This document shows positions 1-5,292 of a stretch of DNA of 10,162 bases, piece after piece. Source of the stretch: JB111 sp052093225 (GTDB taxonomy: Bacteria > Actinomycetota > Actinomycetes > Actinomycetales > Actinomycetaceae). The stretch spans positions 1 through 10,162 of the forward strand of contig JBQDDG010000072.1 of the NCBI GenBank assembly GCA_052093225.1, given 5' to 3'. Numbering within the stretch: position 1 is the stretch's first letter; the number at the start of each line of letters is the position of its first letter. The translations under genes and the position numbers were made by a program. Below the pieces are notes generated by a model. It saw only the letters and a program-made list of their open reading frames with translations, had not been told where the DNA came from and did not search any database.

Positions 1-204
1 TTCTACGTCAACGACGCGACGCTCCCCATCACCACGAACCGGGAAGAGCCCGGAAGCGACCAAGGAACGGGGGCCCGACATGAACATCCGCAGGAGCGCC
101 CGGCGCGGCTCGACGCTCGTGGCCGGCGTCCTCGTCGCCCTGTCCACCGCGGGCTGCGGGGACGAGGCCGCGACCGATGTCCCCAGCATCGAGGTGCCCG
201 GTGA
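1..204 (+). CDS. 3' fragment of an unknown upstream gene (partial, end uncertain)
   Basis: Reading frame 1 is open from the first base to a TGA at 202-204. Over positions 1-60 about 18 of 20 codons end in G or C, as expected of a real gene here, and the peptide starts FYVNDATLPITTNREEPGSD. After about position 61 the third-position bias fades, while frame 2 takes it up from the ATG at 80. So the coding signal seems to stop near 60-80, although frame 1 has no stop there. Frame 3 has a TGA at 81-83, giving an ATGA overlap with the next gene, but its codon usage is poor. A frameshift (natural or sequencing error) near 60-80 would reconcile the two. I do not recognise the product. Confidence 0.35.
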   Translation, partial: FYVNDATLPITTNREEPGSDQGTGARHEHPQERPARLDARGRRPRRPVHRGLRGRGRDRCPQHRGAR

Positions 205-334
205 GTCCGGCAGCTCCGGGACGTCCGGCGAGTCACCGACGGCCTCGCCGACCGACGGCGTCCCGTCCGGGGACATGACGTCCCCCGGCGACGCTCCGTC
301 ACCTGATGACGCATCCGTGTCCGACGCCCCCTAG
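80..334 (+). CDS. putative small lipoprotein, low-complexity
   Basis: An 84-residue product starting MNIRRSARRG. Two arginine pairs precede a hydrophobic stretch (about residues 12-22) and a cysteine at residue 26 in the context LSTAGC, so this looks like a type II signal peptide with a slightly unusual lipobox (Thr at -3). The mature part is about 59 residues of Ser, Thr, Pro, Gly and Asp with no further cysteine and no recognisable domain, as in a surface-anchored spacer-like lipoprotein. Third positions are almost all G or C from the ATG on, which supports coding. The ribosome site is weak (AAGGA at 63-67, 12 bases upstream). It converges on cysE, with the strong hairpin at 513-548 between them. 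The function is unknown. It could also be a truncated form of a longer lipoprotein. Confidence 0.55.
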   Translation: MNIRRSARRGSTLVAGVLVALSTAGCGDEAATDVPSIEVPGESGSSGTSGESPTASPTDGVPSGDMTSPGDAPSPDDASVSDAP

Positions 335-466
335 CAACCGGCGCCTGATGTCCCCGGCGTCCGACCGCCCCGGCAGCCCCCGCCCGACGCCTCCGACGAC
401 CGGTGCCCCGCCGTCGTCACCCCACCGGTCCCGAGGCCTGCCCCGCCGTCGGGCCATGCCCCGGCC

Positions 467-508
467 CGTCCCGCCGACCGCCCATGCCGTCCCGCCGACC
501 ACCCATGC
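467..508. repeat. tandem duplication of a 21-bp unit
   Basis: Two adjacent 21-base copies at 467-487 and 488-508 differ at one base (CCGACCGCCC versus CCGACCACCC). They lie in the convergent gap between the lipoprotein and cysE. No gene is supported in 335-512, which otherwise holds only C-rich sequence. The repeat is probably a replication slippage product. Confidence 0.6.
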
Positions 509-512
509 ACGA

Positions 513-548
513 CGAAGGGCCGGGGAGCGCTCGCTCCCCGGCCCTTCG
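513..548. terminator. strong two-way terminator hairpin
   Basis: A perfect 16-bp stem (arms CGAAGGGCCGGGGAGC at 513-528 and its complement at 533-548) with a 4-base loop GCTC. It sits 10 bases past the cysE stop and 180 bases past the lipoprotein stop, between convergent genes. No T-run follows on either strand, which is common for actinobacterial terminators. Confidence 0.75.
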
Positions 549-558
549 CCCTCGATCT

Positions 559-1158
559 CTAGATGTAGATCGCCGGGTCGAGCCAGTGCTCGTTGGCCTC
601 GGCAGTCACCTTGGGCCGCAGCGCCTTCGCGGGTACCCCGACGGCGGAGGTGTCCGGCTCGACGTCCTTGACGACAACGGCGTTCGCCCCCACGCGCGCA
701 TCCGCCCCCACGGTCACCGGTCCCAGCACCTTGGCGCCCGCCCCGATGGTGACGCGGTCTCCGACGGTGGGGTGCCGCTTGCCCTTCGACATCGAGGTGC
801 CGCCGAGCGTGGTGCCGTGGAAGATCACCACGTCCTCGCCGACCTCCGCGGTCTCGCCGATGACCACGCCCATCCCGTGGTCGATGAACATGCGTCGGCC
901 CACCGTGGCGCCGGGGTGGATCTCGATGCCGGTGAGCGACCTCGCGGCCTGGGAGATCAGGCGCGCGGGCAGCCGCAGCCGGTACCGCTCGGGATCTGCA
1001 TGCCACATGCGGTGCGCGAGCCGGTGCACCCAGAGCGCGTGCACGCCCGGGTAGGCGAGAGCCACCTCGAGGCGCGAGCGCGCGGCGGGGTCACGCCGCT
1101 GCGCCGCCTCGAGGTCCTCGCGGAGCAGCACCCAGAAGGGCACACCGGAATCGTGCAC
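559..1158 (-). CDS. cysE: serine O-acetyltransferase
   Basis: Transfers acetyl from acetyl-CoA to L-serine to make O-acetylserine, the acceptor used by CysK; cytoplasmic. The 199-residue product has an alpha-helical N-terminal part (residues 1-75) and then a left-handed beta-helix of hexapeptide repeats (about 77-175). Family signatures are seen: the Asp-His pair at 93-94 in FIDHGMGVVIGETAEVG, GTTLGGT at 115-121, RHP at 128-130 and the closing AVGVPAK at 172-178. It is shorter than the roughly 270-residue enterobacterial enzymes, mainly at the N-terminus, as is usual in actinobacteria. The start is a GTG one base after the cysK stop (TGA-C-GTG) with no good ribosome site of its own, so translation is probably coupled to cysK. 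The hairpin at 513-548 ends the unit. Confidence 0.96.
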   Translation of the reverse strand: MHDSGVPFWVLLREDLEAAQRRDPAARSRLEVALAYPGVHALWVHRLAHRMWHADPERYRLRLPARLISQAARSLTGIEIHPGATVGRRMFIDHGMGVVIGETAEVGEDVVIFHGTTLGGTSMSKGKRHPTVGDRVTIGAGAKVLGPVTVGADARVGANAVVVKDVEPDTSAVGVPAKALRPKVTAEANEHWLDPAIYI

Positions 1159-1159
1159 G

Positions 1160-2095
1160 TCAGTCGACCAGGCCCTCGAAGAGCGGTGTGGACTGGTAGC
1201 GCTCGCCGAGGTCCGGGAGGATGACGACGATCGTCTTCCCGGCGTTCTCGGCGCGCTGCGCGACCTGGACGGCAGCGGCGATCGCGGCCCCCGACGAGAT
1301 GCCCACGAGCAGGCCCTCCTCGGTGGCGGCGCGGCGCGCGTAGGTCAGCGAGGCGTCGATGTTGATGTCGACGACCTCGTCGTAGAGCTCGGTGTCGAGG
1401 ATCTCGGGCACGAAGTTCGCGCCGAGGCCCTGGATCTTGTGCGGGCCGGGCTTGCCGCCGGTGAGGATCGGCGACTCCTCGGGCTCCACGGCGACGAGGC
1501 GGACCTCGGGCTTCTGCGACTTGAGGTAGCTGCCGGCGCCGGTGATGGTGCCGCCCGTGCCGATGCCGGACACGAAGATGTCGACGGACCCGTCGGTGTC
1601 GTTCCAGACCTCGGGTCCGGTGGTGGCGCGGTGGATCTCGACGTTGGCCTGGTTGGCGAACTGGCGGGCGAGCACCGCACCGGGGCGCTCGGCGGCGACC
1701 TTGTCGGCGGCCTCGACCGCGCCGCGCATGCCGTCGGGGCCGGGCGTGAGGATGAGCTCGGCGCCGAACGCGCGCAGGAGGGCGCGACGCTCCTTGGACA
1801 TGGTCTCGGGCATCGTCAGCACCACCTTGTAGCCGCGGGCCGCGCCGACCATGGCGAGGGCGATGCCGGTGTTGCCGGACGTGGCCTCGACGACGGTGCC
1901 GCCGTCGGTCAGGTCACCGGAGGCCTCGGCGGCGTCGATGATGGCGACGCCGATGCGGTCCTTGACGGAGTTCGCGGGGTTGAAGTGCTCGAGCTTGGCG
2001 AGGACGGTCGCGCCGGCGCCGTCGGTCACGCGGTTGAGGCGGACGAGCGGGGTGCGGCCGACGGCCTGGGTGACGTCGTCGAAGATCTGGGCCAT
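1160..2095 (-). CDS. cysK: cysteine synthase A (O-acetylserine sulfhydrylase)
   Basis: PLP-dependent enzyme that replaces the acetyl group of O-acetylserine with sulfide to give L-cysteine; cytoplasmic. The 311-residue product has the full set of fold-type II signatures: NSVKDR with the PLP lysine at residue 45, TSGNTG at about 72-77 (substrate loop), the phosphate-binding GTGGT at about 178-182, and GISSGAA at about 264-270 with the serine near the pyridine nitrogen. Length is normal for the family. The ATG has a strong ribosome site, GGAGGA at 2101-2106, five bases upstream. cysE follows after one base, so substrate supply and use are co-translated. The C-terminus (STPLFEGLVD) resembles the Ile-ended tail by which CysE docks into CysK partners only loosely, and I cannot judge complex formation. 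A leader peptide with Cys codons precedes it. Confidence 0.97.
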   Translation of the reverse strand: MAQIFDDVTQAVGRTPLVRLNRVTDGAGATVLAKLEHFNPANSVKDRIGVAIIDAAEASGDLTDGGTVVEATSGNTGIALAMVGAARGYKVVLTMPETMSKERRALLRAFGAELILTPGPDGMRGAVEAADKVAAERPGAVLARQFANQANVEIHRATTGPEVWNDTDGSVDIFVSGIGTGGTITGAGSYLKSQKPEVRLVAVEPEESPILTGGKPGPHKIQGLGANFVPEILDTELYDEVVDINIDASLTYARRAATEEGLLVGISSGAAIAAAVQVAQRAENAGKTIVVILPDLGERYQSTPLFEGLVD

Positions 2096-2251
2096 GGAGT
2101 TCCTCCGGTTGCTGGTCGGGTCTGCTGGGGTTCGTGGGGCGCTCGTGCGCGTGCCGGGGACCGGTACGGCGACGTGCGTCGGCTCCGGCGGTGGGGGGCC
2201 GGCGGGGGCGGGGGTCGGGAGGCCGTGCGGCCGGTGAGTGGGCCCGACGCC
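2096..2251 (-). promoter_or_regulatory. cysK leader region with mutually exclusive stems (candidate attenuator)
   Basis: This is the 156-base stretch between the leader peptide stop and the cysK start. Directly after that stop, the segment at 2243-2250 can pair with either of two places: CCCGAC at 2243-2248 with GTCGGG at 2214-2219 (enclosing a small GGCC-GTGC-GGCC hairpin at 2221-2232), or CCGACGC at 2244-2250 with GCGTCGG at 2176-2182. The two pairings exclude each other, which is the layout expected of ribosome-controlled attenuation. No U-run is present. GC-rich DNA pairs easily by chance, so this is only a candidate. Confidence 0.4.
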
Positions 2252-2323
2252 CTAGCGACAGCCGCCCTCGGTGCAGAACGCGAAGTGGTGCGGAGGGATC
2301 AGCGAGACCAGGTCGTCGCGCAT
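2252..2323 (-). CDS. cysteine-codon leader peptide of cysK-cysE
   Basis: A 23-codon reading frame that is too short for ordinary gene calling. It begins MRDDLVSLIPPHH and ends FCTEGGCR before TAG. Its ATG has an excellent ribosome site, GGGAGGTG at 2328-2335, so it is very likely translated. Cysteine codons (TGC, TGT) are at positions 17 and 22, the last one just before the terminal Arg codon. It lies upstream of, and in line with, the genes that make cysteine. Short Cys-containing leader peptides that control downstream sulfur genes are known in mycobacteria and other actinobacteria. A ribosome slowed at these codons when Cys-tRNA is scarce would cover the 5' part of the following leader and change its folding. 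The role is inferred from position and codons. The peptide itself probably has no function after synthesis. Confidence 0.72.
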   Translation of the reverse strand: MRDDLVSLIPPHHFAFCTEGGCR

Positions 2324-2356
2324 GCTTCACCTCCCGGCGCCGGTTCGTCGTCGGCC

Positions 2357-2392
2357 TTGAACGTTTGAACTCTCAACCACCTTATCCGGTGG
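2357..2392 (-). promoter_or_regulatory. AT-rich promoter/operator region of the cys leader unit
   Basis: An island of low G+C in a very GC-rich setting. It holds TTGAACGTTTGAACTCTCAA (2357-2376), with a repeated TTGAAC/TTTGAAC element and a TTGA-N4-TCAA inverted repeat, next to CCACC-TTATCC-GGTGG (2377-2392). On the minus strand GATAAG (2381-2386) is a possible -10 element, which would put the transcript start near 2374, on the repeats, and leave a leader of about 50 bases before the peptide ATG. I see no convincing -35. The overlap suggests repressor binding at the start site. The regulator is not identifiable from this window. Confidence 0.4.
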
Positions 2393-2583
2393 CCCGCCCC
2401 CATGGTGCACGTTAGGCCTGACTGTGCGCTGGCCGGACCGCGTGCTGTTCGGGGACCGGACGGTCGGGCCGGGCCCGCATGGTGCGCCGATGCAGGGCGC
2501 GAGGCGCCCGGGGGCGGGTGCCGGGGTCGGATGCCGGTGGTCCGATGCTCGGGCGCGAGACGCGCGGGGTCAGGTACCGGGGA
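2393..2583. other. non-coding gap without a clear feature
   Basis: About 190 GC-rich bases between the cys promoter region and the stop of the DUF1648-like gene. The only structure seen is a short hairpin GGGCGC-GAG-GCGCCC (2495-2509), which could help end the GntR/membrane-protein transcript. Open frames here lack the local codon bias and recognisable sequence. Confidence 0.4.
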
Positions 2584-3681
2584 TCAGGTGTTCGGTCGGT
2601 CGTCGCGACCACCGGCGGCGCCGCCCCTGAGGTCGAGTCCCTCGTGGGCGTCGGGGCGCGCCGCGCTCCCGAGCGGCGTGTCCTCGATGCGGGACACCGG
2701 ACGCGCGCGCTCGGCCATCGTGTTGAGCAGGGCGGCGGCGCGCCCGGCGTCGTCGACGGTGATGATCTGGACCCGCCCTCCGGTGCGCTCGACGCGGACC
2801 GCCTCGCCCTTGCGGGTGACGAGTCCGACGCGCCCGTGGACGTCCGCGCGCAGGCCCCAGCCGCCGAACTCGGGGAACGGCTCGACGTCGACGACGTCGG
2901 CGCGCACCACCTCGTCCGCGCGGGCGCGCAGGACGGTCATGCCGAGCATCGAGCGTGCGGTCAGCCCGCCGGCGTCGACCCGTACGTGGAAGTGCAGGAG
3001 CGCGAGCTCGAGCGCGATGATCGGCACGGTGAAGACTGCCGCCCACAGCCAGCTCGACAGGACGCCGATGAGCACGCCGACGGCGAGCATGAGAAGGACG
3101 AGCGCGACGAGGACCCCGGTCGGCACGCCGGTCCCGCGCGTCCAGACCGCACGCTCGGTGGGTCCGAGCTCGACGCGCGGGGCGTCGCCCGGGACCGGGT
3201 CCGTGGCCCGCACGACCGGGTCCTCGCCGGCCGCGGCCCCCGCGGCGAGGCCGACGACGAGGCCGGCCACGCAGGCGAGCACGATCCCGGGCAGCGGATC
3301 GCCCGGGGGGTCGGTGAGGTTGACCTGGACGGTCGATATCGCGATGCCCGCGAACATCGTGGCGAGGCCCGCCGAGAGGCCGAGGACCATGCGCCGGGTG
3401 ATCGACTGCCGGCCGGTGAGGACCGACAGCGGGCACGTGATCGCGAGGCTGATCGCGCACATCACGGCAGGGACGAGGAGGAGCTCGGTCACCGAGCTCC
3501 AGCGGTCGGGGCCGTCGGTGCCCCAGTGGACCGCCACCCGCTCGGGCAGGTCGCCCGCGACCACGGCGATGTAGATCCATGCGGCAGCGGTGACGAGCAG
3601 CGGGAGCGCGACCCCCAGCAGCCACCGGCGCCCGCGGTGGGGGACCGGTCCGCGCGAGATGGTCCGTGCGGTGGTGCTCAT
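2584..3681 (-). CDS. DUF1648-like integral membrane protein
   Basis: A 365-residue protein with about six predicted membrane segments (roughly residues 20-42, 66-86, 98-117, 130-152, 188-207 and 209-229) followed by a soluble C-terminal part of about 135 residues. Between the first two segments lies VAVHWGTDGPDRWSS (about 49-63), the type of motif (Pro/Val, His-Trp-Gly, Asp-Gly-Pro-Asp) seen in DUF1648 proteins. The soluble part is beta-rich and reads like a small PH-like domain (FHVRVDAGGL onward) with a disordered, charged tail. The ATG overlaps the stop of the GntR gene by four bases (ATGA), so the pair is one operon. A YtrA-type repressor beside a membrane protein suggests an envelope or efflux stress response, but no substrate can be named. 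The DUF1648 call is by motif only. Confidence 0.75.
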   Translation of the reverse strand: MSTTARTISRGPVPHRGRRWLLGVALPLLVTAAAWIYIAVVAGDLPERVAVHWGTDGPDRWSSVTELLLVPAVMCAISLAITCPLSVLTGRQSITRRMVLGLSAGLATMFAGIAISTVQVNLTDPPGDPLPGIVLACVAGLVVGLAAGAAAGEDPVVRATDPVPGDAPRVELGPTERAVWTRGTGVPTGVLVALVLLMLAVGVLIGVLSSWLWAAVFTVPIIALELALLHFHVRVDAGGLTARSMLGMTVLRARADEVVRADVVDVEPFPEFGGWGLRADVHGRVGLVTRKGEAVRVERTGGRVQIITVDDAGRAAALLNTMAERARPVSRIEDTPLGSAARPDAHEGLDLRGGAAGGRDDRPNT

Positions 3682-4031
3682 GACTGGTTCTCCTTGAGGA
3701 GGTGGATGACGGTGCTGAGCGGGACGTGCGCGTCCTTCGCGGAGCGGCGGACGTTCTCCACCGCGGCGAGCAGCTCGGGGTCGGGGCGCGGATGGTCGGC
3801 GCGGACAGTGGCTCCGCGGCCGCGCCGGAGCTCGATGAAGCCTTCGTCGCGAAGGTCCTGGTAGGCGCGTAGCACGGTGTGCTGGTTGATGCCCAGGCCC
3901 GTCGCGAGCTCCTTCGCGGAGGGCAGCTTCTCGCCGGGCCGCAGGTCCCCGGACAGCACGGCCCCGCGCACCTGGGTGGCCACCTGCTCGAAGAGCGGCT
4001 CCGCGGAGGCGGTGTCGATGACGATCTGCAC
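3678..4031 (-). CDS. GntR-family transcriptional regulator, YtrA type
   Basis: A 117-residue DNA-binding protein. The winged helix-turn-helix covers residues 10-77: the helix-turn-helix lies around LPSAKELATGLGINQHTVLR (36-55) and the wing around EGFIELRRGRGATV (63-76). Only about 40 residues follow, so the large effector-binding domain of most GntR families is missing. This short form is typical of the YtrA subfamily, whose members usually repress their own operon with a neighbouring membrane or ABC transporter gene. The start is a GTG at 4029-4031. No ribosome site precedes it, and a TATAGA -10 element ends eight bases upstream, so the mRNA is probably leaderless. A perfect inverted repeat lies just upstream of that -10. 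The ligand is unknown. Confidence 0.9.
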   Translation of the reverse strand: MQIVIDTASAEPLFEQVATQVRGAVLSGDLRPGEKLPSAKELATGLGINQHTVLRAYQDLRDEGFIELRRGRGATVRADHPRPDPELLAAVENVRRSAKDAHVPLSTVIHLLKENQS

Positions 4032-4039
4032 GGGTTCAT

Positions 4040-4064
4040 TCTATAGTTCTAGTGCAATTAGAAC
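4040..4064 (-). promoter_or_regulatory. promoter and inverted-repeat operator of the GntR operon
   Basis: The minus strand carries GTTCTA-N7-TAGAAC (4046-4064), a perfect 6-bp inverted repeat abutting the -10 hexamer TATAGA (4040-4045). The -10 is placed so that transcription would start at or within a base or two of the GTG start codon at 4031. The repeat occupies the -10/-35 spacer, where a bound GntR dimer would block RNA polymerase. The -35 is weak (TTGTTC or CTTGTT). This fits autorepression. Confidence 0.65.
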
Positions 4065-4117
4065 AAGCGGAGTTCGGTGTGTGGTCGACCCGGCCCTCGT
4101 CGCCGAGTCCTCGCGGG

Positions 4118-4768
4118 TCAGGGGACGGGGACCTCGACCTCGTGGGGGACGCCGTCGCTCACCCGCGCCGTCCCGCCCGAGAGCTGCGCCGCGCGGGTGG
4201 CGAGCGCCGCGGGGTCGTCGGTCGCGACGTCGAGCTCCACGCCGCCCGCGCCCCATCGCACGTCGAGGACCTGGGTGAGGGTCGAGGACGCGTCGCGCAG
4301 CTCGGCCTCGAGCCGCGGCCCGACGCCGTGGTCGGCCGACACGGTGCACCGCGACAGCACCTGGACCTTGACCAGCCGAACTCGCTCGAGCGCCTGCCCG
4401 ACGGCGTCGCCGTACGCCCGGACGAGCCCGCCCGTCCCGAGCAGCGTGCCGCCGAAGTAGCGCACGACGACGGCGGCGACCGACTCGAGCCCAGCCCCCA
4501 CGAGTCGGTCGAGCATGGGCCGGCCGGCCGTGCCCGAGGGTTCGCCGTCGTCGGAGCTGTGGGTGACGCTCGGACCGCCCGCCGCGCCGGGCAGCACCCA
4601 CGCCGAGCAGTGGTGCCGGGCCTGCGGGTGCTCGGCCCGCAGCTCGGCGAGGAGCGCCCGGGCGTCGTCCTCGTCGTCGGCCCGGGCCACCACGGTGAGG
4701 AACCGGGAGCGCTTCTCGACGAGCTCGGCCGCGACCCGTGCCCCGCGCCGGGGGCGCAGCACGGTCAC
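4118..4768 (-). CDS. YigZ/IMPACT (UPF0029) family protein
   Basis: A 216-residue cytoplasmic protein of the YigZ/IMPACT family. The N-terminal UPF0029 domain carries both family signatures: SSDDGEPSGTAGRPML at 71-86 and VVVRYFGGTLLGTGGLVRAYG around 100-120. A ferredoxin-like C-terminal domain (about 137-205) follows. Its biochemical role in bacteria is not settled; the eukaryotic homologue IMPACT acts in translation control. The start is taken as the GTG at 4766-4768, which overlaps the receiver gene stop in the sequence GTGA and gives the normal family length. A second GTG two codons later is possible. No independent ribosome site is seen, so translation should be coupled to the receiver gene. 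The link to the two-component pair may be only positional. Confidence 0.92.
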   Translation of the reverse strand: MTVLRPRRGARVAAELVEKRSRFLTVVARADDEDDARALLAELRAEHPQARHHCSAWVLPGAAGGPSVTHSSDDGEPSGTAGRPMLDRLVGAGLESVAAVVVRYFGGTLLGTGGLVRAYGDAVGQALERVRLVKVQVLSRCTVSADHGVGPRLEAELRDASSTLTQVLDVRWGAGGVELDVATDDPAALATRAAQLSGGTARVSDGVPHEVEVPVP

Positions 4769-5292
4769 GGGGCTGTCGTGCCCGCTGCCGCCGCGTCCTC
4801 GCCGCCCGCCGGGTGCCCCGCGCCGAGAAGCAGGTGCTCGACGCGCTCCCGCTGGAGCGCGGGCAGGTGCTCGTCGGGCGCCGTACCCGTCGTGAGCACG
4901 AAGTCCGTCAGCTGCTTGCGCACCGTCTCGCGCAGCACCGCGGGGTCCCACGGTTTGCCGATGTAGTGGTCGAGCCCGCCGTCGTTGACCGCGCGGATCG
5001 TGTCCGCCTGCTCCGCCTCGCCGGTGAGCAGGATCTTGCGCGAGTCGGACGTGCGCGGGTCGACCCACGCCTCCACCAGCAGGTCGACGCCGGAGCGCCC
5101 CGGCAGGCCGTGGTCGACCAGCAGCATGGCGGGCAGGTCCTCGTCGGCGACGACCTCGTCGACGACGTCCCACGCGTCGTCCACGGTGTCGGCCTCCTCG
5201 ATCCGCACGACGTCCGCGAACTCGGCCAGGTCCCGCACGACGGCGGCACGCACCCCGGCATCGTCCTCCAGCACAAGGATGGTCAGCCTCAC
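4765..5292 (-). CDS. stand-alone receiver (response regulator without output domain)
   Basis: A 175-residue response regulator. The receiver domain fills residues 1-130: acidic pair Asp10-Asp11 in LVLEDD, phospho-acceptor Asp60 in LLVDHGLPGRSG, Thr90 in ILLTGE and Lys113 in YIGKPWDP. The remaining 45 residues are a charged helix and an Ala/Gly tail with no DNA-binding or enzymatic domain, so it probably works by protein contact. The HGLPG.SG and GLDHYIGKPWDP signatures resemble receivers that are fused to thioredoxin-reductase-like enzymes or HD-GYP domains in other bacteria. The GTG at 5290-5292 is preferred because GAGGAG (5298-5303) lies five bases upstream and the start overlaps the kinase stop as GTGA; a GTG at 5298 is the alternative. 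It is presumably phosphorylated by the kinase encoded just upstream. Confidence 0.92.
   Translation of the reverse strand: MRLTILVLEDDAGVRAAVVRDLAEFADVVRIEEADTVDDAWDVVDEVVADEDLPAMLLVDHGLPGRSGVDLLVEAWVDPRTSDSRKILLTGEAEQADTIRAVNDGGLDHYIGKPWDPAVLRETVRKQLTDFVLTTGTAPDEHLPALQRERVEHLLLGAGHPAGGEDAAAAGTTAP

Noticed and set aside
400..512. CRISPR-like repeats
   Set aside because: Only two adjacent copies without spacers, C-rich, no cas genes.
403..1224. A 273-codon + frame across the cysE region
   Set aside because: Antisense to cysE, which has full hexapeptide-repeat and acetyltransferase signatures.
1914..2330. A 138-codon - frame starting MKHARRPGLADPS upstream of cysK
   Set aside because: Its ATG falls inside the ribosome site of the 23-codon leader peptide, and it continues out of frame into cysK with Arg-rich sequence.
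2479..3864. A 461-codon open frame on + opposite the same genes
   Set aside because: Antisense shadow typical of high-G+C DNA: acidic/Arg-rich composition, no ribosome site, no family signature.
2570..4039. A 489-codon open frame on - covering the GntR and membrane-protein genes
   Set aside because: It is an Arg/Pro-rich out-of-frame shadow. The two real genes in the other frames show family motifs, an ATGA junction and proper third-position bias.
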